DNA of 14,427 bases, taken from Allopontixanthobacter sp034376665. Its GTDB lineage: Bacteria; Pseudomonadota; Alphaproteobacteria; Sphingomonadales; Sphingomonadaceae. Location of the stretch: NCBI RefSeq assembly GCF_034376665.1, contig NZ_JAXMJI010000034.1, forward strand, positions 1 to 14,427. The letters run 5' to 3'. This document shows positions 1 to 6,399 of this stretch, piece after piece. The notes beneath the pieces were generated by a model. The model did no database searches and was not told the DNA's origin. It worked only from the letters and a program-made list of their open reading frames with translations. A program made the position numbers and the translations under genes. Positions within the stretch are counted from its first letter, which is position 1. Every line of letters starts with the position of its first letter.

Positions 1-51
1 AACAAGGGTGAAAGCGACCGGATGACCCTGCTTTTCCGCAAGGCAAAATAG
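1..51 (+). CDS. 3' end of an unidentified protein gene (partial)
   Basis: Frame 1 is open from the first base and ends in TAG at 49-51, giving the tail NKGESDRMTLLFRKAK. The codons look coding, and a ribosome binding site for the next gene follows directly. Only 16 residues are visible, so I do not assign a family. It does not resemble the usual end of agmatine deiminase, which would have been the expected partner of the next gene. The 17-nt gap to the amidase start suggests co-transcription. It could be a chance open frame. Confidence 0.5.
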   Translation, partial: NKGESDRMTLLFRKAK

Positions 52-68
52 GGCTAAGGGGCGGCGCC

Positions 69-920
69 ATGACAGAGATCACCGTCGCCGCCCTCCAGCT
101 TGCACTCGGCTCCGCAGACGAAGCCGAAAATATCGACGCCGCCGCTCAGTTGGTAGAGACGGCGGCCGGGGAAGGCGCGCAGATAATCCTGCCGCCCGAA
201 TTGTTCTCCGGCCCCTATTTCTGTCAGGTCGAGGACGAGGCCCTGTTTGCCCTCGCGCGGCCGGTGGCGGAGCATCCCTCGGTAATCGCGATGCGCAAAC
301 TGGCGAAAAAGCTGGGCGTGGCCATCCCGACCAGCTTCTTCGAGCGCGACGGGCACCATTATTACAACGCGCTCGCCATGATCGGCCCTGACGGCGAGGT
401 GATGGGCACATACCGCAAAAGCCATATTCCCGATGGGCCGGGGTACGAGGAAAAATACTATTTCCGCCCCGGCAACGACGGGTTCAAGGTGTGGAACGTC
501 TTCGGCACAACCATCGGCGTGGGCATCTGTTGGGACCAATGGTACCCCGAATGCGCGCGGATCATGGCGCTGATGGGCGCCGAATTGCTGTTCTATCCCA
601 CCGCCATTGGGTCCGAACCCTATGATGCGGAGTTCGACACCAGCCACCTGTGGCGCCGCGCCATGCAGGGGCATGCCGTGTCCAACTGTATGCCGGTCAT
701 CGCCGCGAACCGGATCGGGGGGGAAGGCGAGCAGAGTTTCTACGGCCACAGTTTCATCACTAACGAATGGGGTGATCTGGTGGCGGAATTCGGCGGCGAG
801 GAGGACGGTGTGCTGGTGGCAACGCTGGACTTGACGCTCGCGGCCAAGCACCGCGCCGGAATGGGATTCTTCCGTGACCGCCGCCCGCAGCTCTACGGGC
901 GGATTTGCGAGGACATCTGA
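69..920 (+). CDS. aguB: N-carbamoylputrescine amidase (nitrilase superfamily)
   Basis: Cytoplasmic C-N hydrolase of 283 residues, predicted to convert N-carbamoylputrescine to putrescine, CO2 and ammonia, the last step of the agmatine route to putrescine. The nitrilase catalytic triad is readable: Glu44 in LPPELFSGPYF, Lys117 in YRKSHIPDGPGY and Cys154 in VGICWDQWYPE. The wording around Lys117 and Cys154, and the length, are characteristic of the AguB branch rather than of general nitrilases or beta-ureidopropionases. The ATG at 69 is preceded by AAGGGG at 56-61, a good ribosome binding site. No agmatine deiminase (aguA) is visible beside it, so the substrate may come from a gene elsewhere. 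The last codons overlap the start of folK. Confidence 0.92.
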   Translation: MTEITVAALQLALGSADEAENIDAAAQLVETAAGEGAQIILPPELFSGPYFCQVEDEALFALARPVAEHPSVIAMRKLAKKLGVAIPTSFFERDGHHYYNALAMIGPDGEVMGTYRKSHIPDGPGYEEKYYFRPGNDGFKVWNVFGTTIGVGICWDQWYPECARIMALMGAELLFYPTAIGSEPYDAEFDTSHLWRRAMQGHAVSNCMPVIAANRIGGEGEQSFYGHSFITNEWGDLVAEFGGEEDGVLVATLDLTLAAKHRAGMGFFRDRRPQLYGRICEDI

Positions 921-1411
921 GCGGGGAATATCTGATCGCGCTGGGTTCCAACGTCCGGCACAAGCGCCACGGCGACCCGCGCAAAGTGCTGGCGGCTGCG
1001 CTGGGCGCTTTGGGCCGAACGGGTTTCGGCGTGGTCAGGTCATCACCGGTAATTTCCAGCGCGCCGCTCGGTCCGTCGCAGCGCCGCTATGCCAACGCCG
1101 CGGCAATCCTCGCCAGTGATCTGCCGCCCGAGGCGGTGCTGGAGCGCCTCAAGCGGATCGAGCGCGATTTCGGCCGGACCGGCTCTGGCCAGCGTTGGCG
1201 CGCGCGGGTGCTGGACCTCGACATCATTCTGTGGAGCGGCGGCGGCTTCGCCTCGGCGGGCCTGGTCATCCCCCACGTCGCCTGCCGCGGCCGTGACTTT
1301 GTGCTGGGTCCTGCGGTTGTCATCGCCGCTGACTGGCGGGATCCGGTTTCCGGCCTGACGATAAAACAGCTCCATACCCGCTTGACCCGCCCGCGCCCCA
1401 CCCCTAGGTGA
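905..1411 (+). CDS. folK: 2-amino-4-hydroxy-6-hydroxymethyldihydropteridine diphosphokinase (HPPK)
   Basis: HPPK transfers pyrophosphate from ATP to 6-hydroxymethyl-7,8-dihydropterin, a step of folate synthesis. The 168-residue product has the N-terminal YLIALGSN motif (residues 9-16) and the family signature RWRARVLDLDII (residues 98-109). In that signature Asp104 and Asp106 match the Mg-binding aspartates of HPPK. The C-terminal IPHVACRGRDFVLGP block matches the usual PHPR...REFVL segment. The start is uncertain: TTG at 905 is the longest reasonable choice and overlaps the aguB stop by 16 nt. A start a few codons later is possible because the conserved fold begins at residue 9. The overlap suggests translational coupling with aguB, although the two pathways are unrelated. 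Confidence 0.88.
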   Translation: MRGHLSGEYLIALGSNVRHKRHGDPRKVLAAALGALGRTGFGVVRSSPVISSAPLGPSQRRYANAAAILASDLPPEAVLERLKRIERDFGRTGSGQRWRARVLDLDIILWSGGGFASAGLVIPHVACRGRDFVLGPAVVIAADWRDPVSGLTIKQLHTRLTRPRPTPR

Positions 1412-1435
1412 GCGGCCCGAGACACCCCCGTGCGC

Positions 1436-1511
1436 GGGCCCTTAGCTCAGTCGGTAGAGCAACTGACTTTTAATCAGTAGGTCGCTGGTTCGAACCCAGC
1501 AGGGCTCACCA
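1436..1511 (+). tRNA. tRNA-Lys (anticodon TTT), CCA encoded
   Basis: A complete cloverleaf can be folded. The acceptor arm pairs 1436-1442 with 1501-1507, including one G-T pair. The D arm starts GCTC at 1445. The anticodon stem pairs ACTGA (1462-1466) with TCAGT (1474-1478) around the loop CTTTTAA, placing anticodon TTT at 1469-1471. The T arm GCTGG-TTCGAAC-CCAGC ends at 1500. The discriminator is A1508 and CCA is genomically encoded at 1509-1511. It lies 24 nt after folK on the same strand. Confidence 0.97.
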
Positions 1512-1523
1512 CCTTTCAAGCGT

Positions 1524-1549
1524 CTATTGATCGGTTGTCCGGGCAATAG
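1524..1549 (+). terminator. Hairpin after tRNA-Lys, possible terminator or processing signal
   Basis: CTATTG (1524-1529) pairs with CAATAG (1544-1549). An A-G mismatch follows, then TCGG (1531-1534) pairs with CCGG (1539-1542) around a TTGT loop. The hairpin starts 12 nt after the tRNA CCA end and stops 12 nt before the end of the convergent tetR-type gene, so it could serve both transcripts. There is no T-run on either side, so a classical intrinsic terminator is not proven. Confidence 0.4.
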
Positions 1550-1561
1550 CTGGCCGCGGGG

Positions 1562-2149
1562 TCAACTCGCCAGCAACAAATCCAGCATCGCTGTCGTCCG
1601 GGCATCCCCTGAAACTTCGTCGCGGCGGTCTTCGAAGACCCCGCTCAACCGCAGCGCGATGTAGCCATGGACCATCGACCACAAGGCAATCGCGAGGGTG
1701 TGCGGGTCGCGGCCGGCCTGCTTCGGCAGGATCGCCACCTCATGTACGAAGCCAGCGTATAGCGACTCCATACGCGTATTCAGTGCCAGATCATTCCAGT
1801 CCAGAAGATCACGGCGCCACATCAAGGCATAGCGATGGGGATGGTCGAGCCCGAAATTCAGAAGTGCCTCCATATAGGTCCGCGCGCGATAAGAAGGTTT
1901 TGCCACAGCAAGCGCCTGCTCCACGTCCTGTTCGAACATCTGGAACAGATCGGTTGCCAGCGCCGTGAGCAAGGCGGTGCGATCAGGGAAGTGATTCGCC
2001 GGCGCGGCGTGGGAAACATGCGCACGCCGGGCGACTGCACGGATGGTGACGGCATCGGGTCCGGCCTCGTCGAGCAGCGCGAGTGCCTGCGATATCAAGG
2101 ATTCCTTTAGTGAGCCGTGATGATAACCATTTCGTTTTCTCTGCGCCAT
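1562..2149 (-). CDS. TetR/AcrR-family transcriptional regulator, WHG-type C-terminal domain
   Basis: A 195-residue one-component repressor. The N-terminal helix-turn-helix (about residues 14-60) contains GYHHGSLKESLISQAL and TIRAVARRAHVSHAAPANHF, typical of the TetR DNA-binding domain. The C-terminal part has ALWSMVHGYIALRLSG (residues 155-170), like the WHG-type TetR ligand domain. I place the start at the ATG at 2149. The frame stays open to 2266, but those 39 extra residues are hydrophobic, not TetR-like, and would run across the divergent promoter. No clear Shine-Dalgarno precedes 2149, and a TTTACA-N18-AATATA promoter would begin transcription almost at the ATG, so the mRNA may be leaderless. 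Autoregulation and control of the divergent membrane protein gene are the natural inference. The ligand is unknown. Confidence 0.85.
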   Translation of the reverse strand: MAQRKRNGYHHGSLKESLISQALALLDEAGPDAVTIRAVARRAHVSHAAPANHFPDRTALLTALATDLFQMFEQDVEQALAVAKPSYRARTYMEALLNFGLDHPHRYALMWRRDLLDWNDLALNTRMESLYAGFVHEVAILPKQAGRDPHTLAIALWSMVHGYIALRLSGVFEDRRDEVSGDARTTAMLDLLLAS

Positions 2150-2154
2150 TTTTC

Positions 2155-2203
2155 TATATTGACACTGACAACATTGAATGTAAATTGGCACCGTCAACAT
2201 AAT
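2155..2203. promoter_or_regulatory. Divergent promoter region with central palindrome, candidate TetR operator
   Basis: A plus-strand promoter can be drawn as TTGAAT (2174-2179), an 18-nt spacer and CATAAT (2198-2203). A minus-strand promoter can be drawn as TTTACA (complement of 2179-2184), an 18-nt spacer and AATATA (complement of 2155-2160). The perfect palindrome ACATT-G-AATGT (2171-2181) lies inside both, and an outer pair TTGAC (2159-2163) / GTCAA (2193-2197) flanks it. A repressor bound here would block both genes. The sites are predicted by eye only. Confidence 0.45.
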
Positions 2204-2243
2204 AAAAAATGACACATCACAAAAGAGCCCTCGGGTCGCACCT

Positions 2244-2672
2244 ATGATGAAAAACCAGACTGCCAAGAAAATCGTTTTGACTGCCTGCGTCGCGGTTTAC
2301 GGAGTGTTGGTTCCAGTTCTGGAATTGAACAATACGCATGTCTTCAACCCCCTGTGGCCCAGCCACGCCAGGCTGCACGAGGTGTGGCAATTGCTGACCA
2401 ACAGCGCGCTTGCCGGAATCGTACTCTGGCTGGCCTGGAGCCGGGGAAAGATCCGCACTGCCGCCGGTCTGGGCATGGTCCCGCCAGCGGGATTTTTGGC
2501 CGCATTCGCTCTCGCCGGGTTCTATGGGGGCTCGATGAGACACACCGACGGAACTGAACTGACTCTTCTGGGGGTGAATGCCTCCGGATTGATCATGTCG
2601 CTTGCCGTTACAGTCCTGCTGTATATTGCCATGACGCCTTCCAGAAACCAGTTGAGGAAGAAGCTGGTCTGA
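2244..2672 (+). CDS. Small four-helix inner-membrane protein of unknown function
   Basis: A 142-residue protein with four likely membrane helices: about residues 9-27, 51-66, 73-96 and 112-131. The loop after helix 1 carries NNTHVFNPLWPSHARLHEVW, rich in His, Asn and Trp, which looks like a conserved functional motif rather than a random loop. The C-terminus is basic (RNQLRKKLV) and probably cytoplasmic. Two ATG codons are adjacent (2244 and 2247); either could be used, and no strong ribosome binding site is visible. It is divergent from the TetR-family gene, with 94 nt between starts, so it is the most likely target of that regulator. TetR-plus-membrane-protein pairs often concern export or stress from small hydrophobic compounds, but nothing here fixes the function. 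Confidence 0.75.
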   Translation: MMKNQTAKKIVLTACVAVYGVLVPVLELNNTHVFNPLWPSHARLHEVWQLLTNSALAGIVLWLAWSRGKIRTAAGLGMVPPAGFLAAFALAGFYGGSMRHTDGTELTLLGVNASGLIMSLAVTVLLYIAMTPSRNQLRKKLV

Positions 2673-2771
2673 GCTCAGGCTCGCGGCCCTTGACTGTGGG
2701 CACAAACTGAAGACAGGAAGATTTTCCACCCCTGACCCGAACGGCGGACGGCACCAATTCTGTCTGCTTCA

Positions 2772-2792
2772 TTGAAATATAAATATAAAAGG
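2772..2792 (+). promoter_or_regulatory. AT-rich leader with tandem TATAAA hexamers and ribosome binding site
   Basis: Directly ahead of the ATG at 2803 lie two TATAAA hexamers (2778-2783 and 2784-2789) followed by AAAAGG (2787-2792), a plausible Shine-Dalgarno 10 nt from the start. The hexamers could be -10 elements, but no good -35 stands at the right distance. The rest of the 130-nt gap after 2672 shows nothing clear besides the 10-bp palindrome CTGAGCTCAG across the preceding stop. Confidence 0.3.
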
Positions 2793-2802
2793 TAGTTTTT
2801 GC

Positions 2803-3354
2803 ATGGCTTTACGAAATGCACTGAGTAAGCCGATGATCGCCGTTCTGGTTTTGACGCAGACCTTCGCGGGCGTGTCCCCGGCAATGGCAGAGGATCTTCC
2901 GGTGCGGGATTTCGGTCCGGTCATGGTTTCCGAGGCCAACACCGACAATGTTGATCACGCCATCCGGGCGCGGGAAGTTGCCGGGGCGGGGCACTATGAA
3001 ACGGGCGCATTCGCCGGTGCCCGACTCAGGATTTCGCTCGGTGGAAATCGGAATCAGCCGAAAGTGCGGGCCGGCCTGACGATCGCGCCGACGCTGCATC
3101 ACCGTGTCAATCAGTCAGCGCCAGACATCAATTTCGGTGAAGGGCTGGAATTCGGCCACCGTTCGGGACACCGGTTCTCGCTGTCGGCTGCAGGGCAGGA
3201 TATCGGCGGCAAAAAGAACCGCGCGGCTCAGGCCGGGCAGGATGACGACGAGGGCGGATTGCCGGATTGGGCTCTGATCGCGGGAGGCGTGGTCATTGCT
3301 GCCGGGATCGGCGGTTTGCTTTTCTTCGAGGCTTTGGACGATGCCAGCGAGTAA
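2803..3354 (+). CDS. Exported protein of unknown function with C-terminal membrane anchor
   Basis: 183 residues. Residues 1-29 form a Sec signal peptide: basic start, hydrophobic core MIAVLVLTQTFAGV, cleavage after AMA before EDLPV. Residues 65-125 alternate polar and nonpolar residues with many glycines (GAFAGARLRISLGG, VRAGLTIAPTLHH), suggesting beta strands. An acidic linker QDDDEGG (146-152) precedes one membrane helix (about 155-177), and the tail EALDDASE is acidic. The mature domain would sit in the periplasm, tethered by its C-terminus. The tail lacks the basic residues of sortase- or rhombosortase-type sorting signals. I do not recognise the family. It lies 109 nt before an exported S41 protease on the same strand. 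Confidence 0.7.
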   Translation: MALRNALSKPMIAVLVLTQTFAGVSPAMAEDLPVRDFGPVMVSEANTDNVDHAIRAREVAGAGHYETGAFAGARLRISLGGNRNQPKVRAGLTIAPTLHHRVNQSAPDINFGEGLEFGHRSGHRFSLSAAGQDIGGKKNRAAQAGQDDDEGGLPDWALIAGGVVIAAGIGGLLFFEALDDASE

Positions 3355-3463
3355 GGAATTCGAACCAATCGAAGTCGCGCTTGCTCCGAATTGAGCGTCA
3401 TTTGCGTTGCCGGAAATCGATTCCAGAGACATAAATTCGCATGCAACGTCGCGAGGATCGCGA

Positions 3464-4738
3464 ATGAAAAAAGCCATTACTTCCGCTGCACTATGCGTGT
3501 TCGCTCTGGCCAGTGCACCGGCGTCTGCAAACGAGTACGAGACTGTCTTCAACGAACTGGACCGCACGGTTCGGGAGAAGTTTTACGATCCCCATTTCGG
3601 CGGGCGTGACTGGGCGGAGATCGCGGCCCGTTATCGCAGCCAGCTGGACGGGGTGACTACGGACGCCGAATTCCAGCGCCTGGGGCAAACGATGCTGGAG
3701 GAATTGGGCGTATCCCATGTCGTGGTCCATCTCCCCGGAGAAAATCGCCCGACCATGGGATTGGGCGCGCTATGGGAGATGATCGACGGCAGTCCGGTGA
3801 TCGTCGACATCGATCCCGCGTCCGCTGCGCGGGGCGCGGGTTTGAGAATCGGCGACCGGATACTCAATCCCTCCGCAATCCGGGGGCCGCGGCAAGAGCC
3901 TGCGGTGCTTGAAGTCGAGCGATGCGATGCAACCACCGAAACCCTGAGCGTCCCCCGCGAATCCGCCTATTGGCCGCCGCGGCAGCGCACAATTTCCTGG
4001 AGCGTTCTGCGGCGCGGTGACGGCCGGTCGGTCGGCTACATCCGCGCGGATCGTTTCAGCGATGACGCTGCCGAGCTGATCGATGCCGCCATGGAAACGG
4101 CCGGGAAGACGGACGGCCTGATTATCGATCTGCGCAACAACAGCGGCGGCAACGCTTCGGCGCTGCGCCTGCTGGGCTATTTCACCGGCCCCGGGCCCGG
4201 CGTGGCGTTACTGTCCAGGCCGTTTCTCGAAACGCTCGACGGCCCGGTCGAAGCGGCTGATCTTGCCGACATCCACCGCGCATATCGTGTCTACACGACG
4301 GAGGCAGTCTTCGATGCCGTAGGCGAAGGCAACGGCGCGGTGATGCTGATGATCGAGGATCTGGGCGAGCGTCGCTACCACAACCCGGTCACCATCCTCA
4401 TCGGTCCGGAAACCGGCAGCGCAGCGGAAGGAATCGCCTGGGGTGCCAAGGATCAGACCTCGGCAATTCTGATCGGGCGCAACACGGCAGGTGCCCTGTT
4501 AAGTTCGGAAGGGTTCGAATTGCCCAGCGGCTGGCGTGTCACCCTGCCGGTCCACGGAAACTGGGGCCCCGATGGCCGCGACTACCGCGATCAGCCGGTG
4601 CCGCCTGACATTGCGACAACCCGGACGCGCGAGGCCGTGTGCCGCAATGAAGATGCCGATTTGGTCGCCGCAATCGGGGCGCTGGAAGAGGCATGGCTTG
4701 GCGCGAGTGTTGAAAGTGCAGCCGATAGCGTTCGCTGA
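3464..4738 (+). CDS. Exported S41-family serine protease (C-terminal-processing-protease like)
   Basis: 424 residues. The ATG at 3464 is chosen because it gives a clean signal peptide (MKKAITSAALCVFALASAPASA, cleavage near residue 22) and has GAGGA at 3453-3457. The frame is open to 3407, but the extra residues look noncoding. After an N-terminal helical region ending in the ELGVSHVVV motif (H85) comes a PDZ-like stretch (about 104-150). The S41 core follows: GYIRADRF (191-198), DGLIIDLRNNSGG (217-229) and GPETGSAAEG (314-323), with S319 the expected nucleophile. The general base is not certain; H85 and E352 in GFELPSG are candidates. The PDZ segment looks short. It is a periplasmic protease whose substrate is unknown; the anchored protein just upstream is one possible partner. 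Confidence 0.82.
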   Translation: MKKAITSAALCVFALASAPASANEYETVFNELDRTVREKFYDPHFGGRDWAEIAARYRSQLDGVTTDAEFQRLGQTMLEELGVSHVVVHLPGENRPTMGLGALWEMIDGSPVIVDIDPASAARGAGLRIGDRILNPSAIRGPRQEPAVLEVERCDATTETLSVPRESAYWPPRQRTISWSVLRRGDGRSVGYIRADRFSDDAAELIDAAMETAGKTDGLIIDLRNNSGGNASALRLLGYFTGPGPGVALLSRPFLETLDGPVEAADLADIHRAYRVYTTEAVFDAVGEGNGAVMLMIEDLGERRYHNPVTILIGPETGSAAEGIAWGAKDQTSAILIGRNTAGALLSSEGFELPSGWRVTLPVHGNWGPDGRDYRDQPVPPDIATTRTREAVCRNEDADLVAAIGALEEAWLGASVESAADSVR

Positions 4739-4894
4739 CCTGTTCGACGAATTGTGGAGGATCTGAGGGAACTATTTGGTTCGTTTGACACCCAGGGCTA
4801 ATGCAGGCCCGATCTGAACTATTATTCGTCGATGGCTGCGCCACTTAACTTATGTGGTTGCGCGACTCTTCAACCCGGTTCATTTTTCGGGGGG

Positions 4895-4904
4895 AAGGAG
4901 GAGG
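4895..4904 (+). promoter_or_regulatory. Strong ribosome binding site that decides a TTG start
   Basis: AAGGAGGAGG lies directly before the TTG at 4908. Its first AAGGAGG (4895-4901) ends 6 nt from the start codon, near the optimum. This favours TTG 4908 over the in-frame GTG at 4854, which has no such site. Confidence 0.6.
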
Positions 4905-4907
4905 CCT

Positions 4908-5264
4908 TTGACAATCCACACCATCAAACGAGACACCCTGGCCGCACACAGAGCGCGCAAGGCGTACCAGTTGCAGTTCCCCGTCGATCGCAAAAACGCG
5001 GCCAAAACCATCGATTTCGAATCGGACGATGGCCACGAAGCGTTTATCCTTCTCGAAAGTGAAGCGCCCGCGCGGCCCGGGGAACTATGGTTCGATGGCC
5101 GCCCGCTTTGCGACTTGATGCGTGACGAGAATGGAGTTTGGACGATCACACCGTCAGAGCCGCCCCAGAAGATGGTCGGTCGCCGCAAGCGGTCTTTCGC
5201 CGGTCGGGTGTCGAAGGAAGGTCCGGCCTCGAGTTATCTGGCACGAACCCTTGGTGTCGTTTGA
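4908..5264 (+). CDS. Hypothetical protein, 118 residues
   Basis: The product begins MTIHTIKRDT if started at the TTG at 4908. It is soluble, with no signal peptide or membrane helix. It reads as a small folded domain: residues 1-80 alternate strand-like and charged segments, including FPVDRKNAAKTIDF and EAFILLESEAPARPGELWFD, and end with NGVWTITP. A basic, probably disordered tail (MVGRRKRSFAGRV) follows. I do not recognise the family. A GTG at 4854 would add 18 residues, but that extension is less convincing than the strong ribosome binding site at 4895-4904. It stands alone, 169 nt after the protease gene. Confidence 0.6.
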   Translation: MTIHTIKRDTLAAHRARKAYQLQFPVDRKNAAKTIDFESDDGHEAFILLESEAPARPGELWFDGRPLCDLMRDENGVWTITPSEPPQKMVGRRKRSFAGRVSKEGPASSYLARTLGVV

Positions 5265-5295
5265 GGTGACCTCCGGTTCCGCGGTGTCTTCTCCA

Positions 5296-5315
5296 GTCGC
5301 AATCGCGACGGTTTT
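5296..5315 (+). terminator. Weak candidate terminator
   Basis: A perfect 5-bp stem GTCGC/GCGAC with loop AATC is followed by GG and TTTT (5312-5315), 31 nt after the stop of the 118-residue gene. The stem and T-run are short, so it is only a candidate. Confidence 0.25.
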
Positions 5316-5472
5316 CCGGTTTGGCGGACACGCATCGTTTCGCTCCGCCGCAATTCAGTGGGAGCAATCGCCAGTATCTATTTGTGCGAGCCGCCAAAAA
5401 ATCGGTTTCTAGCTGCCAAACTCCGACGGCCAATTCTTCGCCCAATTTTTTTAGCTAAGTTATTAACACAAG

Positions 5473-5501
5473 TTTACTTTTAATCTCGGTTAGTTTATTC
5501 T
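5473..5501 (+). promoter_or_regulatory. Candidate promoter of the Crp-type regulator
   Basis: TTTACT (5473-5478), a 17-nt spacer and TATTCT (5496-5501) resemble a sigma-70 type promoter and would start transcription near 5508, about 67 nt before the ATG. AGTTTA occurs twice (5471-5476 and 5492-5497), 21 bp apart, i.e. two helical turns, and CTCGG follows each copy (5485-5489 and 5500-5504). These repeats could bind a regulator. Confidence 0.4.
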
Positions 5502-5574
5502 CGGCGAATCATCGGGCAGTAACTGCGAACCGGTGGCTGAGAGACACGATAGCGCTCCCCGCTGGGGAGTAATC

Positions 5575-6312
5575 ATGTCCGTTAATGCATCATCTCTGTT
5601 GCCCTATGTCGAAAAGATCGAGCGTCGACGCCCGCTTTCCGACGAGGCGCGCGCTGCCTTTCTGGCTTTGCCAGTCCAACTTGAAAGCTACGGGACCTAC
5701 CAAAGTATCCTGAACGAAGGCGAACGTCCCGACCGGTGCTGTCTCATCGTGGAGGGGGTGGTCAGCCGCTACAAGTCGCTCAAGAATGGCCGGCGCCAGA
5801 TCAATTCCTTTCACTACGCCGGCGACATGGTCGATCTTCAGGCGGCCATTCTGACCGTCGCGGACACCGGTATCAGGACCCACACGCCGACCAAGGCCGT
5901 CAGGATCGATTGTGAGGATATTCTCGACCTGGCTGAGAAATATCCCGAATGGGCCCGTGCCTTCTGGTTCGATACCCAGGTCGATGCGTCGATCTTCCGC
6001 GAATGGACATTGAACGTCGGACAGCGAACGGCGGTGGAACGAGTGGCCCACCTGCTGCTGGAAATCAGCGCGCGTCTGGAATCGATCGGACAAAGCGACG
6101 GCAAGGAATTTGTTCTCCCGGTTACCCAGGCCGACCTCGCCGACGCGGTCGGGCTGAGCGCGGTGCACACCAACCGCAGCATCCAGCAGTTGCGCCACAG
6201 CGGCGCATTACGGACGCATGGCCGCAAGGTCGTGATCGAGAACTATCCCGCCCTCGCCAAAGTGGCCTCATTCGACCGAACCTATCTTCACCCCGAAGGG
6301 CCGCGGCGATAG
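5575..6312 (+). CDS. Crp/Fnr-family transcriptional regulator
   Basis: 245 residues from the ATG at 5575, which has GGGGAG just upstream; a GTG at 5533 in the same frame would add 14 unlikely residues. Residues about 20-125 form the cyclic-nucleotide-type beta-roll (ILNEGERPDRCCLIVEGVV, INSFHYAGDMVDL). A dimerisation helix with RTAVERVAHLLLEISARL (151-168) leads to the C-terminal winged helix: TQADLADAVGLSAVHTN (184-200) followed by RSIQQLRHSGAL. No N-terminal cysteine cluster for an Fnr-type iron-sulfur centre is present, and cAMP contacts cannot be confirmed, so the signal is unknown. It is convergent with the glucan operon, with 87 nt between stops, so a regulatory link to that operon is possible but not shown. 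Confidence 0.85.
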   Translation: MSVNASSLLPYVEKIERRRPLSDEARAAFLALPVQLESYGTYQSILNEGERPDRCCLIVEGVVSRYKSLKNGRRQINSFHYAGDMVDLQAAILTVADTGIRTHTPTKAVRIDCEDILDLAEKYPEWARAFWFDTQVDASIFREWTLNVGQRTAVERVAHLLLEISARLESIGQSDGKEFVLPVTQADLADAVGLSAVHTNRSIQQLRHSGALRTHGRKVVIENYPALAKVASFDRTYLHPEGPRR

Positions 6313-6399
6313 GGCGAACAGGCTTCGGTTTCGGTGGGTCCCGGGAAGCGGCAAAGCTCTAATCTGGGACGCCCTCTTCGCGGTAATTCCGGGTCTGCC

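Larger units (their letters stand above)
5265..5574. other. Noncoding stretch before the Crp-type regulator
   Basis: About 310 nt without a supported gene. The first part holds two hairpins: GTCGC (5296-5300) with GCGAC (5305-5309), and GGCGGA (5323-5328) with TCCGCC (5344-5349). The second part (about 5440-5505) is clearly more AT-rich than the rest of the window and holds the candidate promoter. I see no RNA gene or repeat array. Confidence 0.6.

Noticed and set aside
54..851. Minus-strand open frame of 265 codons opposite aguB
   Set aside because: The plus strand has the complete nitrilase triad and a ribosome binding site; the minus frame has neither motif nor context.
2150..2266. Longer TetR-family protein starting at 2266
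   Set aside because: The 39 extra residues are hydrophobic, unlike any TetR N-terminus, and would cover the divergent promoter.
6313..6399. Bidirectional terminator between the Crp-type gene and halogenase 1
   Set aside because: Only short, imperfect GC pairings are seen (for example GCTTC/GAAGC), with no T-run in either direction.
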